Below, in pieces: positions 62,096 through 64,000 of a stretch of 64,000 bases of DNA. Source of the DNA: Aquimonas sp046318115. GTDB taxonomy: Bacteria; Pseudomonadota; Gammaproteobacteria; Xanthomonadales; Xanthomonadaceae. Position numbers and translations under genes: made by a program. Each line of letters opens with the position of its first letter. Position 1 is the first letter of the stretch. The DNA is taken from contig JBKCVA010000078.1 of NCBI GenBank assembly GCA_046318115.1, positions 67,103 through 131,102 on the forward strand, in the 5' to 3' direction. The notes under the pieces were generated by a model. It was given only the letters and a program-made list of their open reading frames with translations, made no database searches and was not told where the DNA came from.

Positions 62096-64000
62096 ATGAG
62101 CACTCCCGCCAGCCGCTTGCCCGCCGACGACAGCGCGCCCGCCACATCGCCCTTGCGCTTCGTCACCGCCGCCAGCCTGTTCGACGGTCACGACGCCGCC
62201 ATCAATGTGATGCGCCGGCTGATCCAGTCGCAGGGCGCAGAAGTCATCCACCTCGGACACAACCGCTCGGTCGAAGACGTGGTGCGCGCGGCCCTGCAGG
62301 AAGACGCCGACGGCATCGCGCTTTCCAGCTACCAGGGCGGCCACACCGAGTACTTCAAGTACATGGTGGACATGCTCAAGGAGCGCGGCGCTGGCCACAT
62401 CCGCGTGTTCGGCGGCGGCGGCGGCACCATCACGCCGGAGGAGATCGCCGAGCTGCAGGCCTACGGCGTGGAGCGCATCTACCACCCGAACGACGGCATG
62501 CAGATGGGCCTCGTCGGGATGATCGAAGACCTCGTGCGCCGCGCGCACCAGCACCGCCAGCCCACGCAGAAGCCGACGGCCGTCGAGGTGCAGGACGAGA
62601 TCGCCGTGGGCCGCATGCTCTCGGCCATCGAGGAAGGCCTGATTGCTGAAACCGAGCTTGCCACCCTGCGCAAGGGCTGGCAGCTGGCTGGCGGCAAGAC
62701 CCCGGTGGTCGGCCTCACCGGCACCGGCGGCGCGGGCAAGAGCTCCGTCACCGACGAGATCATCAACCGCTTCCTGCAGGCCTTCCCGGCCATGCGCATC
62801 GCGGTGATTTCGGTTGACCCGACCCGACGCCGCACCGGTGGCGCGCTGCTCGGCGACCGCATCCGCATGAACTCGCTGCGCTCAGCCAGAGTCTTCATGC
62901 GCTCGATGGCCACCCGCCGCCAGCACGTGGCCACCAATGCCGTGCTGAAGGACTGCATCGCCTTCCTGCGGGCCTTAAGCTACGACCTCGTGCTGGTGGA
63001 AACCGCCGGCATCGGCCAGAGCGATTCCGAGATCGTCGACCTCGTCGACTTCCCGGTGTACGTGATGACCAGCGACTACGGCGCGGCCAGCCAGCTCGAG
63101 AAGATCGACATGCTCGACTACGCCGAGCTGGTGATCTTGAACAAGTTCGACCGCCGCGGCGCCGAGGACGCCCTGCGCGACGTGCGCAAGCTGTGGAAGC
63201 GCAACCGCGTGGCCTTCCAGATGCCCGACGACGAGGTGCCCGTCTATCCGACGATCGCCTCGCAGTTCAACGACCCCGGCGTCAGCTGGATGTTCGCCAA
63301 CCTGTGCCAGCGCCTTAGGACTAAGCTGGGCGAGGGCATCGCCTCGAACGCCTGCGATTTCGCCCCGGCCATCGATACGGCCTTGAAGGAACCCCGCGCC
63401 ACTGTGCTGATCCCCGGTGCGCGCATTCGCTACCTCGCCGAAATTGCTGAACAAGGCCGCCGCATCAATGGCGAGATCCTGCGCCAGCGCGAAGCCGCCG
63501 AGCGCGCCCAGGCCTGCTGGGCCGCGCTGCAGGAGCTGAGTGATCCGAAGCTGCCCAAGGCGCTGGACCTCTATCCGTCGGAAGCCCTCGCTGAACCCGG
63601 CGACCGCTCGCTCACCACCCTGCGCCAGCGCTACAACGACGCGCTGAATTCGCTCACCACCGAAAGCCTCGCCCTGCTGCGCGCGTGGCCGGAGCGGTTG
63701 AAGTCGGTCACCGACGAGTTCAACGAATACAAAGTGCGCGACAAGGTCATCCGCGTCGAGAACTACCGCGAATCCCTGAGCCACCAGAAGATCCCGAAGA
63801 TCGCCGCACCGCAGTGGAAGAGCTGGGGCGAGCTGCTGGTGTTCCTCAGCAAGGAAAACCTGCCCGGCCATTACCCCTACACCGGCGGCGTCTACCCCTA
63901 CCGCCGCAGCGGCGAAGACCCCATCCGCATGTTCGCGGGCGAGGGCACGCCGGAGCGCACCAATCGCCGCTTCCATTACTTGAGCCTCGGCCAGCCGGCC
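62096..64000 (+). CDS. icmF: Fused isobutyryl-CoA mutase IcmF (partial, runs off the window)
   Basis: 635 codons are visible and the frame is open at the right edge; full IcmF proteins are about 1,080-1,100 residues. Order: B12-binding domain (about 20-150: AASLFDGHDAAINVM, GIALSSYQGGH, RVFGGGGGTITPEE), a G-protein chaperone domain of MeaB type (about 200-420: P-loop GLTGTGGAGKSS, VISVDPTRRRTGGALLGDRIRM, VETAGIGQSDSEIVD, LVILNKFDRRGAEDA), a linker, then the start of the mutase substrate domain (PYTGGVYPYRR, MFAGEGTPERTNRRFHYL). It interconverts isobutyryl- and n-butyryl-CoA with adenosylcobalamin, the G-domain protecting the cofactor. Confidence 0.93.
   Translation, partial: MSTPASRLPADDSAPATSPLRFVTAASLFDGHDAAINVMRRLIQSQGAEVIHLGHNRSVEDVVRAALQEDADGIALSSYQGGHTEYFKYMVDMLKERGAGHIRVFGGGGGTITPEEIAELQAYGVERIYHPNDGMQMGLVGMIEDLVRRAHQHRQPTQKPTAVEVQDEIAVGRMLSAIEEGLIAETELATLRKGWQLAGGKTPVVGLTGTGGAGKSSVTDEIINRFLQAFPAMRIAVISVDPTRRRTGGALLGDRIRMNSLRSARVFMRSMATRRQHVATNAVLKDCIAFLRALSYDLVLVETAGIGQSDSEIVDLVDFPVYVMTSDYGAASQLEKIDMLDYAELVILNKFDRRGAEDALRDVRKLWKRNRVAFQMPDDEVPVYPTIASQFNDPGVSWMFANLCQRLRTKLGEGIASNACDFAPAIDTALKEPRATVLIPGARIRYLAEIAEQGRRINGEILRQREAAERAQACWAALQELSDPKLPKALDLYPSEALAEPGDRSLTTLRQRYNDALNSLTTESLALLRAWPERLKSVTDEFNEYKVRDKVIRVENYRESLSHQKIPKIAAPQWKSWGELLVFLSKENLPGHYPYTGGVYPYRRSGEDPIRMFAGEGTPERTNRRFHYLSLGQPA

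Overview
The window is about two-thirds G+C and gives long antisense reading frames in almost every gene. Gene content points to a free-living gammaproteobacterium of the Lysobacterales (Xanthomonadales): many TonB-dependent receptors and secreted glycosidases, hemP beside a heme receptor, DUF6607 and DUF6116 proteins, DUF1800/DUF1501 pairs, and the fused mutase IcmF. The order-level placement is inference from gene families. I see no phage, insertion sequence, integrase, CRISPR array or rRNA operon.

Left part (1-11.5 kb). A membrane diguanylate cyclase is followed by a six-gene, start/stop-overlapping operon on the minus strand: RDD, SpoIIM-like, DUF4129, DUF4350, MoxR and DUF58. After it come a glycine-zipper lipoprotein, a c'-type cytochrome, a LuxR-HTH/glyoxalase fusion and tcdA.

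Sugar locus (11.5-26.2 kb). Two minus-strand units flank a plus-strand LacI-family regulator. Unit A is glucokinase, CBM9-like protein, GPH-family symporter, GH94 phosphorylase and gluconokinase. Unit B is a secreted GH3 beta-glucosidase, TonB receptor and sodium/sugar symporter. The GH94 active-site signature and the adjacent gluconokinase fit cellobionic acid phosphorylase. Cellobionate would be split to glucose-1-phosphate and gluconate, and gluconokinase would phosphorylate the gluconate. Glucose released by GH3 would enter through the SSS symporter and be phosphorylated by Glk. Nearly the same LacI-type palindrome lies upstream of both units, each overlapping a -35-like hexamer in the same register.

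Middle (26.4-35 kb). Housekeeping genes: tatD-family hydrolase, DUF6116, rhlE, NlpC/P60 lipoprotein, slyD, tRNA-Leu(CAG), rnr, rlmB, metF.

Heme and starch (35-46.4 kb). A likely Fur-controlled heme-uptake unit (hemP, TonB receptor, HemS-like protein, DUF6607) is followed by a large pullulanase with four X25-type repeats and an alpha-amylase, with a different LacI-type palindrome upstream of the amylase. This part also carries hairpin and heptamer repeats.

Right part (46.4-64 kb). Small membrane protein, GST, EamA exporter and apt; then a secreted-protein group (Reeler-like, DUF1800, DUF1501, PQQ-type sugar dehydrogenase), a miniature flagellar-rod-like protein, an Old Yellow Enzyme, a GGDEF-EAL protein, DUF418 and DUF1304 proteins, a small secreted Cys-containing peptide, and icmF, which runs off the right edge. 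Three secreted proteins here share a short F-x-(D/N)-G-F-(E/D) motif at the mature N- or C-terminus.
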